Assembly (NCBI GenBank): GCA_002371695.1 | Contig: DFGG01000180.1 | Location: 7,552 to 13,568 of the forward strand | DNA from: a bacterium UBA3756 | Lineage (GTDB): Bacteria > Bacteroidota > Bacteroidia > Bacteroidales > Bacteroidaceae | Reading direction: 5' to 3' | DNA: 6,017 bases | Shown here: piece by piece, positions 1 through 6,017 of the stretch | Position numbering within the stretch: the first letter of the stretch is position 1 | Layout of the letters: every line of letters starts with the position of its first letter | Position numbers and translations under genes: made by a program | The notes under the pieces: model-generated | The model's database searches: none | What the model saw: the letters and a program-made list of their open reading frames with translations, nothing else | Told to the model about the DNA's origin: nothing

Positions 1-156
1 GACGGATTCCCCATCGCCCTCGGCGTAATCCGCGACGTGGAGGCTCCCACCTATAATGATGCCGTTCACGCCCAGATTGCTGAGGTGTCGGCACAGAAGA
101 AGTATCACAATTTCTCTGAACTGCTCGAGACGAATGATATCTGGGAGGTGAAGTAA
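1..156 (+). CDS. 2-oxoacid:ferredoxin oxidoreductase, beta subunit (3' end only)
   Basis: The 5' part lies off the left edge. Frame 1 is open from base 1 and gives 51 residues before TAA at 154-156. The fragment reads DGFPIALGVIRDVEAPTYND and ends ETNDIWEVK. The 'P-ALGVIRDVEAPTY' segment followed by a short helix with 'Q-AEV-A' is what I recognise as the C-terminal tail of the thiamine-diphosphate-binding beta subunit of KorAB/PorAB-type 2-oxoacid:ferredoxin oxidoreductases. These enzymes act in the cytoplasm of anaerobes and oxidatively decarboxylate 2-oxoacids to acyl-CoA while reducing ferredoxin. The TPP-binding and cysteine motifs are outside the window, so 2-oxoglutarate (korB) and pyruvate (porB) specificity cannot be separated. 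It converges with the minus-strand phosphatase gene with no bases between the two stop codons, and it is probably unrelated to the signalling genes. Confidence 0.75.
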   Translation, partial: DGFPIALGVIRDVEAPTYNDAVHAQIAEVSAQKKYHNFSELLETNDIWEVK

Positions 157-2334
157 TTACTGAATCTTGATACACAGCATAGTCAGGTCATCGCTGGGTT
201 CGGCTTCGCCGACGAAAGCGGTGACCGCTGTTTTTACCATATCCACCGTCTGACGGGCATTGTCGTAAGGGCGCGTCTGGAAGAGACGGATGAGACGGTC
301 GTCGCCAAACTGCTCCTGCGAAAGGTTCTCAGCCTCAGAGAGTCCGTCTGTATATAGAAATAAGGTACGCCCGCGAATACCTGTGACGCTCTCGCCCACG
401 AACTCCAGTTCCGGCCACAAGCCGATGGGTACGTTCGACTCCATCTTCATGAAACTGGGTCGGCAAGGCTCATGGGGCGCCAACGGACGATCAATAATCA
501 GTGGTGGGTTATGACCTGCATTACAGAAGTCCATACGCCCTGTGGTAAGGTCTATCTCGCCAATGAACATAGTGACAAACATACCATTCTCGTTGTCGGC
601 GGAGAGCGAGTCGTTGAGTTTCGTGGCAATATATGCAGGCGGGAAGCCCTCCTTGGCCACCATCCGGAAGAGATTGACGGCCACCGACATGAAGAGGGCG
701 GCAGGGATTCCCTTGCCAGACACGTCGCCAATGCAGAAGTAGAACTTATCGTTCTGCAGGAAGAAGTCGTAGAGGTCACCGCCCACCTCCTTGGCCGATG
801 CCAGCGAGGCATAGATATCAATGTCATGACGCTCCTCGAAACTGAAATGACTGGGCACCATGCCCATCTGTATATTGCGCGCAATGCGCAGTTCACTCTC
901 CATGCGCTCCTTGGCCTTGGTGGTGGTCTCCAGCTGATCGTAGGCTTGCTCCAACCGTATGTGCGCATCCTCCAGTCGGGTGTGGGCCGTTTCCAACTGG
1001 CCGTAGGCTGTCTCTATCTCGTGGGCGTGCCTGCTGCGACGCCAAAGGATGAAGCCGAGGGCAGAGATAGTGATGAGGGCGATGATGCCGAGCATGGCCA
1101 TAAACACATGGTGGGTGCGCTCCTCACTCTTCTGGGCCTCCATGCGCGATTCCCACTCACTGAGCTGCAAGTCCTTATTATTGCGGTCAAGGCTGTCATT
1201 ACGCTGGCGTACCGCAGCGTTCTGCAATTCAATGTCACGGTTCTCCAGCTCGATGGCCTGATTCTCCAGTGAGAGCGTCAAGGCCTCTTCGCGTAGCCGT
1301 CGCTGTTCCAGCTCCGAGGCCACCTGGTCGAGGCGCAGCTGCTGGTTGCGCAACTTCAGGTCCTTGGCCTCGTTCTCTACGCGCCCCAGTCCCATGGCGG
1401 CATTCATCTCCATGAGCAGGTGGGCATTGTGCGACTCTGTCGTAGAGTCCTTCTTCCTCATGTAATTCCCTGTTGTCTCGTAAGCCTTCTTATAGTCGCC
1501 CATCTGACGGTAGACGAAGCGCAGGCACTGCAGCTGGTTCAGCAGGCTGGGCATCTTGTTGACCATGGCGATGGCTCCATCGAAGTCCTTGTCGATAAGG
1601 CATTTCCACATCTCCACGCGCAGGCCGTTGATGCCGTCGCGACCGTAGGCCTCCTTCACCTTCTGGCGCTCGGCATAGTACTGTCGGAACTTCTCCGCGT
1701 AGTCCTTGTGACGGTAGTCCATGGAGTCGGCCACGGCAAGGCATTGTATGGAGAGTGCGTTCAGCCGGTGCAGGGGGTTCAGGTTGGGCTCATGCTTCGC
1801 CTTCTCCGCATATTCCACTGCTTTCTCCATGTGGTTTGAAGAATATTCGAGCTTGGCCAGTTCGATATAGCTGGAGGCGGCACTCTCTCCTGGCAGATTC
1901 TGATGGGCATAGTCAATAGCCTGTCGGAACTCCTTCTTGGCATCCTCCATTGAACGCATCTGGCCGAGCACGTAGGCGGACAGGTGGGTACCGTTATAGA
2001 TGCCGTACTTGCTATTGTGCTGAATGGCATGCCTCTGCAGCTCACGGGCGATGTCGTAGCCACGGCTGCGCCTCTGATTGTTACAACAGAAAAGAGCTTG
2101 GTTGCCCCAGGCCTTATAGAACGTCCGTTCGTCGCCCGCCTTCAGGCATGCCGCCTTCAGGCGCTCCGTGACGTCCATGAACTGTTCCAGGTCATGACTG
2201 TTGTAGATTTTGTACATCTGTGCCGTCAGGTCCTTCACCTCATCCGACTGAGCTGAAACAGTGAAGAGTGAAGTGTGAAGAGCGAACAATATAGCTATCG
2301 CTCTCAGACAAAATGCACAACAGTAAACTTTCAT
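157..2334 (-). CDS. Membrane-anchored TPR / coiled-coil / SpoIIE-RsbU-type PP2C serine phosphatase
   Basis: 725 residues. Residues 1-28 form a signal peptide (hydrophobic core AIAILFALHTSLFTV, likely cut after VSA). About 30-310 are helical with TPR-like repeats (clearest near 111-145, 150-183 and 271-296) and, by topology, periplasmic. A long charged coiled coil (about 317-405), one membrane span (about 409-431) and a second coiled coil (about 435-485, with four heptads at 443-470) lead to the cytoplasmic PP2C domain (about 487-725). Its metal-site motifs are intact: EVGGDLYD (Asp520), GDVSGKG (Asp537), AGHNPP (606-611), YTDG (Asp663) and SDDLT (Asp715/Asp716). The family dephosphorylates Ser/Thr, typically on anti-anti-sigma (STAS) proteins in partner-switching cascades; the substrate here is unknown. 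The ATG at 2334 is chosen because the next Met (residue 40) would lose the signal peptide. No Shine-Dalgarno is seen, as is usual in Bacteroidetes. The gene lies 80 bases after the sensor kinase on the same strand, which suggests a shared pathway. Confidence 0.92.
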   Translation of the reverse strand: MKVYCCAFCLRAIAILFALHTSLFTVSAQSDEVKDLTAQMYKIYNSHDLEQFMDVTERLKAACLKAGDERTFYKAWGNQALFCCNNQRRSRGYDIARELQRHAIQHNSKYGIYNGTHLSAYVLGQMRSMEDAKKEFRQAIDYAHQNLPGESAASSYIELAKLEYSSNHMEKAVEYAEKAKHEPNLNPLHRLNALSIQCLAVADSMDYRHKDYAEKFRQYYAERQKVKEAYGRDGINGLRVEMWKCLIDKDFDGAIAMVNKMPSLLNQLQCLRFVYRQMGDYKKAYETTGNYMRKKDSTTESHNAHLLMEMNAAMGLGRVENEAKDLKLRNQQLRLDQVASELEQRRLREEALTLSLENQAIELENRDIELQNAAVRQRNDSLDRNNKDLQLSEWESRMEAQKSEERTHHVFMAMLGIIALITISALGFILWRRSRHAHEIETAYGQLETAHTRLEDAHIRLEQAYDQLETTTKAKERMESELRIARNIQMGMVPSHFSFEERHDIDIYASLASAKEVGGDLYDFFLQNDKFYFCIGDVSGKGIPAALFMSVAVNLFRMVAKEGFPPAYIATKLNDSLSADNENGMFVTMFIGEIDLTTGRMDFCNAGHNPPLIIDRPLAPHEPCRPSFMKMESNVPIGLWPELEFVGESVTGIRGRTLFLYTDGLSEAENLSQEQFGDDRLIRLFQTRPYDNARQTVDMVKTAVTAFVGEAEPSDDLTMLCIKIQ
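925..1008 (-). repeat. Four tandem 21-bp units encoding a coiled-coil heptad stalk
   Basis: Within the phosphatase, residues 443-470 are four consecutive heptads: AYGQLET, AHTRLED, AHIRLEQ and AYDQLET. Each has Ala at position 1, Leu at 5 and Glu at 6. Units 1 and 4 are alike and units 2 and 3 are alike, an A-B-B-A pattern. The DNA has diverged at third positions, so the repeat is kept mainly at protein level. The segment sits just inside the membrane between the span and the PP2C domain, where a dimeric signalling helix would transmit a periplasmic signal. The transmission role is inference. Confidence 0.7.
2259..2286 (-). repeat. Degenerate 7-base tandem repeat in the phosphatase signal-peptide codons
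   Basis: On the plus strand the units read cagtgaa, gagtgaa, gtgtgaa and gagcgaa, i.e. four 7-base copies of a TTCACTN-like unit on the coding strand. They encode the FALHTSLFTV part of the signal peptide. Because 7 is not a multiple of 3, the unit is read in all three frames and the protein period is 7 residues. The same unit occurs in the signal peptide of the upstream kinase gene at 5123-5150. Confidence 0.6.
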
Positions 2335-2338
2335 GGCA

Positions 2339-2346
2339 CAAAATTA
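2339..2346 (-). promoter_or_regulatory. Possible Bacteroidetes -7 promoter element (TAnnTTTG)
   Basis: The minus strand reads TAATTTTG, a full match to the Bacteroidetes -7 consensus TAnnTTTG; an overlapping AATATTTG (2354-2347) matches 7 of 8. No convincing TTTG -33 element lies at the right distance. Transcription from here would begin almost at the ATG and leave little or no leader. The A/T-rich stretch may instead simply be the weakly structured leader that Bacteroidetes use for translation initiation. Weak call. Confidence 0.2.
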
Positions 2347-2379
2347 CAAATATTTCTCCAATTATCCGTCACATGACAG

Positions 2380-2399
2380 AAAAAAATGCAATGTTTGCA
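2380..2399 (-). terminator. Weak candidate intrinsic terminator after the sensor kinase gene
   Basis: On the minus strand, 16 bases after the kinase TGA (2417-2415), TGCAA (2399-2395), a 3-base ACA loop and TTGCA (2391-2387) form a perfect 5-bp stem, followed directly by seven T (2386-2380). The order is that of a Rho-independent terminator, but the stem is short with only two G-C pairs, so it should be leaky at best. The 80-base gap (2335-2414) is otherwise A/T-rich with no gene. If it works, it would lower phosphatase expression relative to the kinases; a protein-binding dyad is an alternative reading. Confidence 0.3.
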
Positions 2400-2414
2400 A
2401 CGTAATTGCCATAC

Positions 2415-5174
2415 TCACTCTGTCAGACGACGCTCGCAGGGAACCCACGCCCAGAAGGTAGTACCCTTGCTCTCACCTTCGCTTTCCACACCTATCTCAC
2501 CACCCAGGCGCTCTACGATCGACTTACAGATGGCCAGTCCCATGCCTGTGCCCTGCACGAACTCGTCGAGTTTCACGAAACGGTCGAAAACTATCTTCTG
2601 TTTCTCCTTCGGGATGCCGCTGCCCGTATCTTCACAATAGAGATGAATACCGTGCCGCTCATAGCGATAGCCCACCTTGATATGCCCCTTCATCGTAAAC
2701 TTCACCGCATTGGTGACAAAGTTGGTAAGCACCTGTTGAATACGTCCAATGTCGATGGTCGTATACAAATGTTCGTAGGGGTTATCCTTGAGGTACTCTA
2801 CTTGCGGTTCCTGTACACGCTGTTCCAAGGTTAGGCTGATATCGTCGAAACTCTTGGCGAAGTCCACCGCCACGGGGTTGATACCCAGGGAACCGTCAGT
2901 GATATTGCTGGCGTCGATGATATCGCTGATAAGCCGCTGAAGCATATCACTGCTGTTGCGCACGATCCTCACGTACTCACCACGCTCTGGTGAGTCGCCC
3001 ATGGCCTCGAGCACACTGGTGAAGCCCACGATGGCGTTGAGCGGCGTGCGCAGTTCATGGGTCATCGACGCCATGAAGGCACTCTTCATCCTCACGCTGT
3101 CCTCGGCACGACGCGTCTCTTCTGCCAGCAGCTGCCGTGCCTTGGTGATGGGAGTTATATTGGAGGTAATCCCCTCATGACCGATAACCTCTCCCTTTTC
3201 GTTGGTAATGGGATTCATGGTGATAGCCAGCGACACGTTATGGCTGCCATCCGAAGTGACAGGCAAGTGCATCACGAAATGCTGCGGCTCGAGGTTGACC
3301 GTATCGTATAGCAGGTTCATGAAGGGTTCACGGTCTGCCGGGTCGAGCATGCGCTGGAAGCGCGAGAAGCTATGCACGAACTCAGGCTGTTGGGGTGAGC
3401 GATAGAATCTCACGGTCTCCTCAGCAATATTGCTGCGCATCATATAACGATTGCTGTGCTTCAGGAGATAGTACAGCTGTTGGCGATGCTTCAGGATTTG
3501 TTCCTGAGTAGCAGCACAGGCGCGCTCCAACTGATGACGCTCACGGTCGTTCTCACGGTCTTTGGAGATGTCGAAACTCGTGATGAAATAGTTCACCACT
3601 TCGCCCTCGGCACTGAACAGGGGCTGAATATTACACTCGATATACTTATCGATATTGAACTCCTGATACTCCATGTGCTGGCAGAAGAACAAATCGTCGC
3701 GATCCTGGGCAGTATAGACATTACGGAAGATAGGTATGTCGAACATGTTGACTGTCTCCCAGAAGCGCATGGCATCGTGGTCGCTGTCCATACCGCAGAG
3801 CTCGCGCATGTTGTCGTTCAGACCGTCGAGGAAGCCATCTTTATTGTAGAACGACATAGCGACGAAGGGGATGTTCGACAACACACCGTAGCGACACACC
3901 TGTTGGCGCGCAGCCTGGTCTTCTTCCATCTCCTGAGTCACGTTGTGGATGGCATTGACAATATAGGCGGGATGGCCGTTGGTATCAAGTTCCAGGATGG
4001 CATGACCATGGAAGTTGAGCCACTCTGGTGCATCGCTGGTTCCGGCATTCCAGCGCTTGTCCAGCTCAAAGCGACGCTCACGCCCGTCTATCAGGTTTTG
4101 CATCTTCTGACAGAACTCCTGCCGCTGTTCTTGGTGAATACGTCCAGCAAACTGTTCCAGGCTGAGTCCTCCACTTGGCAGGATATGTCCGTAGCGGTTG
4201 GAGAAACGGTCGCGGGCGATGTCGTATTCCATCACGATGAAGTTGCCCATGTGCAGGGCTTGAATCATCATCTCATTGAGTTCACTGGAGGCACGTGTGG
4301 CATTTTTCACGTGTCGCCGCGCCAAGCGACTAAAGAGGTACAGGACGACAAGCAGTGCCAAGGCTCCACCTACGATATAGAACACGTAGGGACTCTTCTG
4401 CTCCTCGATACGCTCGGGATGGAGCCAGTGGTCTTGTATGATGGCTATCTCACCGCGCTGCTTCAGTCGCGAGTAGTGGTCGTCAATCCGTTCCACCAGC
4501 TCACGGTCACGTCCCACGACATGCCACTCGGAAATAGGTATGCCTACGTCGCAGAGCACAAGTCCCTCGAGGTTGAGCTCCTTGATTTTCCATCTCAACG
4601 GCGCCTCTCCCCACACGAAGTACTTATAGTCGCCATTGAGGACACCCAGCAGTGCCACTTTGGGTGTCTGGAAGTCCATGAAGCTGGTGTTGGTGGAGTC
4701 GTTGTCGTTCTCCATGAAATAGAAGGCAGAATAGTCGCTGGGCTTGAACACAGCCCCACCGCGTTCCAGTTGTCGGAAAGAGATGACGGATGCCGAGTCG
4801 GCACGCGTTGTAGCCACGCGCACACGATCATAATTAACTATATTCTCCGACACGATGAAAGGTTCTCGGTTGAACCTTCTGGCATTGGCGATGATCAGGT
4901 CAGCATCACCACGTTCAAAGGTCTTAATGGCGATGCTCCACTCCTTCATGACGAACTTCACGGGCAAGCCCAGTTCCTTCATCACGGCGCGCATTGCCTC
5001 TACATTGCTGCCTGCGGGCTCTCCCCGGTCGTTAAGGAACTCGAAGGGAGGCTTATCCCAGTCGCATACCATCACCACCGGGCGCTTGGCGTTATACTTC
5101 TCGGATAACGGCTGCGCCACCACAGTGAATAGTGAACAGTAAATAGTGAATAGTATCAGCAATATCTTCTTCAT
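2415..5174 (-). CDS. Membrane sensor histidine kinase: periplasmic SBP_bac_3-like domain, PAS repeats, HisKA, HATPase
   Basis: 919 residues, complete. A signal peptide (1-20, core ILLILFTIYCSLFTVVA) precedes a periplasmic solute-binding-protein family 3 fold (about 32-255) with the family pattern: DWDKPPFEF (38-46), G-NVEAM (55-61), W...I..FERGDADLI (79-94), RREPF-like 'RRFNREPFIVSEN', and the C-terminal 'LKQRGE...I-DHWL' (237-251). One membrane span follows at about 263-284. The cytoplasmic part has probable PAS domains at about 300-418, 425-538 and 565-680, with a short coiled coil before the third. HisKA (about 690-760) carries phosphoacceptor His706 in THELRTPLNAIVGF; the HATPase (about 805-915) has N-box Asn818/Asn822, DTGSGIP (849-855) and GTGMGL (875-880). 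All catalytic boxes look intact. The layout resembles BvgS/EvgS sensors but stops at the ATPase: no receiver, Hpt or DNA-binding domain, so a separate response regulator is needed. The ligand is unknown; the family often binds amino acids. It starts 5 bases after the upstream kinase-like gene, so the two are surely co-transcribed. Confidence 0.93.
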   Translation of the reverse strand: MKKILLILFTIYCSLFTVVAQPLSEKYNAKRPVVMVCDWDKPPFEFLNDRGEPAGSNVEAMRAVMKELGLPVKFVMKEWSIAIKTFERGDADLIIANARRFNREPFIVSENIVNYDRVRVATTRADSASVISFRQLERGGAVFKPSDYSAFYFMENDNDSTNTSFMDFQTPKVALLGVLNGDYKYFVWGEAPLRWKIKELNLEGLVLCDVGIPISEWHVVGRDRELVERIDDHYSRLKQRGEIAIIQDHWLHPERIEEQKSPYVFYIVGGALALLVVLYLFSRLARRHVKNATRASSELNEMMIQALHMGNFIVMEYDIARDRFSNRYGHILPSGGLSLEQFAGRIHQEQRQEFCQKMQNLIDGRERRFELDKRWNAGTSDAPEWLNFHGHAILELDTNGHPAYIVNAIHNVTQEMEEDQAARQQVCRYGVLSNIPFVAMSFYNKDGFLDGLNDNMRELCGMDSDHDAMRFWETVNMFDIPIFRNVYTAQDRDDLFFCQHMEYQEFNIDKYIECNIQPLFSAEGEVVNYFITSFDISKDRENDRERHQLERACAATQEQILKHRQQLYYLLKHSNRYMMRSNIAEETVRFYRSPQQPEFVHSFSRFQRMLDPADREPFMNLLYDTVNLEPQHFVMHLPVTSDGSHNVSLAITMNPITNEKGEVIGHEGITSNITPITKARQLLAEETRRAEDSVRMKSAFMASMTHELRTPLNAIVGFTSVLEAMGDSPERGEYVRIVRNSSDMLQRLISDIIDASNITDGSLGINPVAVDFAKSFDDISLTLEQRVQEPQVEYLKDNPYEHLYTTIDIGRIQQVLTNFVTNAVKFTMKGHIKVGYRYERHGIHLYCEDTGSGIPKEKQKIVFDRFVKLDEFVQGTGMGLAICKSIVERLGGEIGVESEGESKGTTFWAWVPCERRLTE
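5123..5150 (-). repeat. Degenerate 7-base tandem repeat in the kinase signal-peptide codons
   Basis: Plus-strand units are cagtgaa, tagtgaa, cagtaaa and tagtgaa, followed by a partial fifth (tagtatc, 5151-5157). On the coding strand this is a repeated TTCACTR unit. It encodes LFTIYCSLFTV, where the LFT triplet recurs every seven residues (21 bases). It is nearly the same unit as at 2259-2286 in the phosphatase gene. Confidence 0.65.
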
Positions 5175-5200
5175 AGGCGCTATAAGAGTTTTTTGCGCCT
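5175..5200 (-). promoter_or_regulatory. Hairpin spanning the kinase-kinase junction, abutting the start codon
   Basis: On the minus strand AGGCGC (5200-5195) and GCGCCT (5180-5175) are perfect inverted copies separated by 14 bases that include an A6 tract. The 5' arm lies in the last codons of the upstream gene. The 3' arm begins with the G of its TAG stop and ends one base before the ATG at 5174. In mRNA this 6-bp stem (five G-C pairs) would cover the initiation region of the complete kinase. A ribosome finishing the upstream gene would melt it, so translational coupling is a plausible role. No Shine-Dalgarno is visible in the junction. The structure is seen; the function is inferred. Confidence 0.4.
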
Positions 5201-6017
5201 GATGACTGAGGCGTGACAGGGGATCATGATATAAACCGTGGTGCCGGAGCCCTGTTCAGAACTGAACTCCACAGAGCCGTCCATCTGACTCACCAGTTCT
5301 TTGACGATGGCCAGTCCGAGGCCTTTGGTATTGGGCGTGGCATAGGTGTCGTGAGCATTCACTTCGGCGAGCACTTCCGGCGGCATACCCTCACCCGTAT
5401 CGTCGATAGAGATGATCAGACGGCGTCCGATATATTCGTAACGGGCACGCACCATGCCGCTGGGGGTGTGCTGTGCTGCATTGGCACACACCTGCTTGAT
5501 GGCCTGCCCCAGGTTCTCGGCGTCGATGTCGACCTCGAGTTGCTCGTAGGGGTTGTCCACGATGTAGCGTGTCTGTCCATTCTGGTATTTCATCCAACCT
5601 TCCATACACTGACTCTCAAACAGCTCTGCAAAATTGCGCGGCTGTCGCACAATCTCCACCATGTGAGCCTGTAGTCGCGACAAGTAGAGAATGTTGTCAA
5701 TCAGATGGAGCAGCGAGTCGGCATTGTCGAGTATGCCTTTATGGAGATCCTTTTCATTGGCAGTGGGGCCTTCGGGGTCGAACTGATCCACGTAGTCGAG
5801 TATGGTGTTCATTGGCTTGCGTATCTCTTGCACCATGTTCTTCACGAAACTGTTCTTCGTGGCCTCCACCTCCTGCACCTTGGCAGTCTGCACAGCCATC
5901 TGCTTCCCGATGCTGCGCAGTTCACTCTGGTCGCTAAGCAGTCCCAGATATTCAGTCACATGCCCCTCCTTGTCATGCAGGGGCATCAGACTGAACTGCA
6001 GGCACAGTCTGAGACCT
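5180..6017 (-). CDS. Histidine-kinase-like protein (C-terminal part) with Gln in place of the phosphoacceptor His
   Basis: The frame stays open to the right edge (10 more residues, GLRLCLQFSL, before the Met at 5986), so the Met is internal and the true start is outside. 278 residues are visible, numbered here from that Met. They begin with the end of a PAS/PAC domain (PLHDKEGHVTEYLGLLSDQS), then a helical linker, a HisKA dimerisation domain (about 40-105) and a HATPase domain (about 150-257). The ATP site looks preserved: Asn169 in VCANAAQHT, DTGEGMP (196-202) and a slightly degenerate KGLGLAI (221-227). At the HisKA H-box the sequence is MVQEIRKPMN where active kinases have SHELRTPLN, so Gln53 (codon CAA, 5830-5828) replaces His while the following Glu, Arg and Pro are kept. 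The protein therefore probably cannot autophosphorylate there. It shares DNPYE and overall layout with the next gene and may be its diverged paralogue. It ends in a basic tail (VIRRKKLL) with no receiver domain. Membrane location and input domains are unseen. Confidence 0.85.
   Translation of the reverse strand, partial: GLRLCLQFSLMPLHDKEGHVTEYLGLLSDQSELRSIGKQMAVQTAKVQEVEATKNSFVKNMVQEIRKPMNTILDYVDQFDPEGPTANEKDLHKGILDNADSLLHLIDNILYLSRLQAHMVEIVRQPRNFAELFESQCMEGWMKYQNGQTRYIVDNPYEQLEVDIDAENLGQAIKQVCANAAQHTPSGMVRARYEYIGRRLIISIDDTGEGMPPEVLAEVNAHDTYATPNTKGLGLAIVKELVSQMDGSVEFSSEQGSGTTVYIMIPCHASVIRRKKLL

Noticed and set aside
472..1272. 266-codon open frame on the plus strand antisense to the phosphatase
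   Set aside because: Same reasons: it mirrors the PP2C and coiled-coil coding region, and its sequence looks like a reverse reading of those codons.
2368..2377. Short dyad GTCA-CA-TGAC in the 80-base gap as a possible operator
   Set aside because: Arms of only 4 bases are expected often by chance, and there is no second copy or clear promoter beside it.
3456..5108. 550-codon open frame on the plus strand antisense to the sensor kinase
   Set aside because: It lies wholly opposite a gene with clear domains, its translation shows no recognisable domain and is rich in His, Val and Leu as expected from reading codons backwards, and it has no promoter or start context of its own.
5180..5986. Reading the right-hand gene as a complete 268-residue protein starting at the Met at 5986
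   Set aside because: The frame is open to the window edge and the Met sits in the middle of a PAS/PAC domain, so the gene is truncated by the window rather than short.

Overview
The window looks like a piece of a Bacteroidales (Prevotella-like) chromosome. The evidence is the end of an anaerobe-type 2-oxoacid:ferredoxin oxidoreductase beta subunit, the lack of Shine-Dalgarno sequences before the starts, the 'SLFTV..AQ' style of signal peptide, and large membrane sensors of a kind common in that order. The genus is inference.

Layout: bases 1-156 hold the last 51 codons of a plus-strand 2-oxoacid:ferredoxin oxidoreductase beta subunit. Everything else is on the minus strand, and its stop codon lies directly against that gene's stop (TAA at 154-156, then the complement of TAA at 157-159). 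Read in the direction of transcription, the minus strand carries: (1) the 3' part of a PAS/histidine-kinase-like gene entering from the right edge (6017-5180); (2) a complete 919-residue membrane sensor histidine kinase with a periplasmic solute-binding-protein-type domain (5174-2415), only 5 bases downstream; (3) after an 80-base gap, a 725-residue membrane-anchored TPR / coiled-coil / SpoIIE-type PP2C phosphatase (2334-157). No tRNA, rRNA, CRISPR array, insertion sequence or phage gene is visible. No stretch over 300 bases lacks a gene.

The three minus-strand genes look like a signalling operon: two kinase-type sensors and one phosphatase-type effector. The complete kinase has a normal phosphoacceptor motif (His706 in HELRTP). 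The upstream kinase-like protein has Gln at that position (QEIRKP) but keeps its ATP-binding boxes, so it looks like a pseudokinase paired with an active relative. No response-regulator receiver domain, anti-sigma factor or STAS antagonist is present, so the downstream partners are outside the window.

The points most worth a second look are the His-to-Gln pseudokinase, the kinase plus PP2C combination with separate periplasmic sensory domains, a 6-bp hairpin whose 3' arm abuts the start codon of the complete kinase, and a shared degenerate 7-base tandem repeat in the signal-peptide codons of both secreted-N-terminus genes.
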